DNA of 11,831 bases from Verrucomicrobiota bacterium. Its GTDB lineage: Bacteria; Verrucomicrobiota; Verrucomicrobiia; Limisphaerales; UBA1096. The notes under the pieces are model-generated. The model did not search any database. It saw only the letters and a program-made list of their open reading frames with translations, and was not told the origin of the DNA. Below are positions 11,493-11,831 of this stretch, piece after piece. Numbering within the stretch: position 1 is the stretch's first letter; each line of letters begins with the position of its first letter. The stretch lies in assembly GCA_015658765.1 (NCBI GenBank), contig DQOE01000309.1:1-11831 (forward strand). Reading direction: 5' to 3'. Both the position numbers and the translations under genes were made by a program.

Positions 11493-11831
11493 TTACAGGG
11501 TCGGGCCGAGCATCCACGGGGCGAACTCCTCGTCGCCCATGCCGGCGAGTTCGCTCTTGGTTTTTTCGCCACCGGCAACGGCGAGAATCTTGTCGTAAAT
11601 CCGTCGGCCAACCTCCCCGACCGTCTCGGTGCCATCGAGAATCGTGCCGGCGTTGATGTCCATGTCCTCCTCCATCCAGTTGTACATCGGGGAGTTGGTG
11701 GCGATCTTGATGCACGGCGACGGTTTGCAGCCATACACGCTGCCGCGCCCGGTGGTGAACACGCCGACGTTGCAGCCGCCGCTGACGAGGCCGGTCATGC
11801 TTACCGGGTCGTTGCCGGGCGTGTCCATGAA
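11493..11831 (-). CDS. uxaA: UxaA-family hydrolase (altronate/galactarate dehydratase-like), C-terminal part
   Basis: Only the last 112 residues are in the window; the gene continues beyond position 11831. The visible part reads MDTPGNDPVSMTGLVSGGCNVGVFTTGRGSVYGC, then KPSPCIKIATN, MEEDMDINAGTI and the terminal GDEEFAPWMLGPTL, a pattern typical of the C-terminal domain of UxaA-type sugar-acid dehydratases. These enzymes dehydrate altronate or related aldonates to 2-keto-3-deoxy acids in uronate breakdown and need iron. Conserved cysteines (in GGCN and YGCKPSPC) are seen. Altronate, galactarate and related substrates cannot be separated from this fragment. It is the first visible gene of the long minus-strand run and lies 38 nt before the glutaredoxin-like gene. 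Whether it shares a transcript with lipA is unclear. Confidence 0.85.
   Translation of the reverse strand, partial: FMDTPGNDPVSMTGLVSGGCNVGVFTTGRGSVYGCKPSPCIKIATNSPMYNWMEEDMDINAGTILDGTETVGEVGRRIYDKILAVAGGEKTKSELAGMGDEEFAPWMLGPTL

Noticed and set aside
9844..11598. 584-codon open frame on the plus strand opposite lptA and lipA
   Set aside because: It covers several well-supported minus-strand genes and shows no domain; composition is that of a reverse-strand shadow.

Overview
The window looks like chromosomal DNA of a Gram-negative bacterium, most likely a member of the Verrucomicrobiota or another PVC-superphylum lineage. That placement is an inference from three things: a lysine/alanine-rich histone H1-like protein with AT-hooks, an lptA-lptB-hprK cluster lacking the rpoN-hpf-ptsN block usual in proteobacteria, and a general shortage of Shine-Dalgarno sequences. 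Base composition is moderately GC-rich, apart from an AT-rich stretch at about 4028-4250. Genes are densely packed; no gene-free stretch exceeds about 140 bases, and I saw no insertion sequence, CRISPR array, phage gene or rRNA.

Left part (1-5000). A tRNA-Ala(GGC) on the minus strand is driven by a strong promoter that sits against the start of a plus-strand VOC/glyoxalase-like gene. This gene converges on trpE. trpE, hisI and hisF are all on the minus strand and read hisF-hisI-trpE, a small amino-acid biosynthesis group. Upstream of hisF, behind an intrinsic terminator whose U-tract reaches almost to the hisF start codon, lies the histone H1-like gene with its own compact promoter. Next comes ubiE/menG. 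Between ubiE and the histone gene, the first 22 bases of the histone start region are repeated in inverted orientation.

Middle (4877-6577). A short divergent intergenic region separates ubiE from moeA (plus strand). moeA converges with, and overlaps by 7 bp, a small unrecognised minus-strand gene.

Right part (6188-11831). A long minus-strand run reads uxaA (its end only), a glutaredoxin-like gene, lipA, lptA-like, lptB, hprK and the small unknown gene. Spacings are 38, 12 and 9 nt, then a 4-nt ATGA overlap, 1 nt, and a 4-nt GTGA overlap, so most of the run is probably one operon. It joins lipoate synthesis, LPS transport to the outer membrane (LptA/LptB) and a carbon-regulatory kinase (HprK).

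The most unusual signals are a highly iterated palindrome (TTGGCCAA, extended form CGCTTGGCCAAGCG) found ten times across the window, in genes on both strands and in different reading frames; the inverted duplication around the histone promoter, which could be a promoter switch, an RNA start-site mask or an artefact; and the modular histone-like and LptA-like proteins. I found no clearly new multi-gene defence or mobile system.
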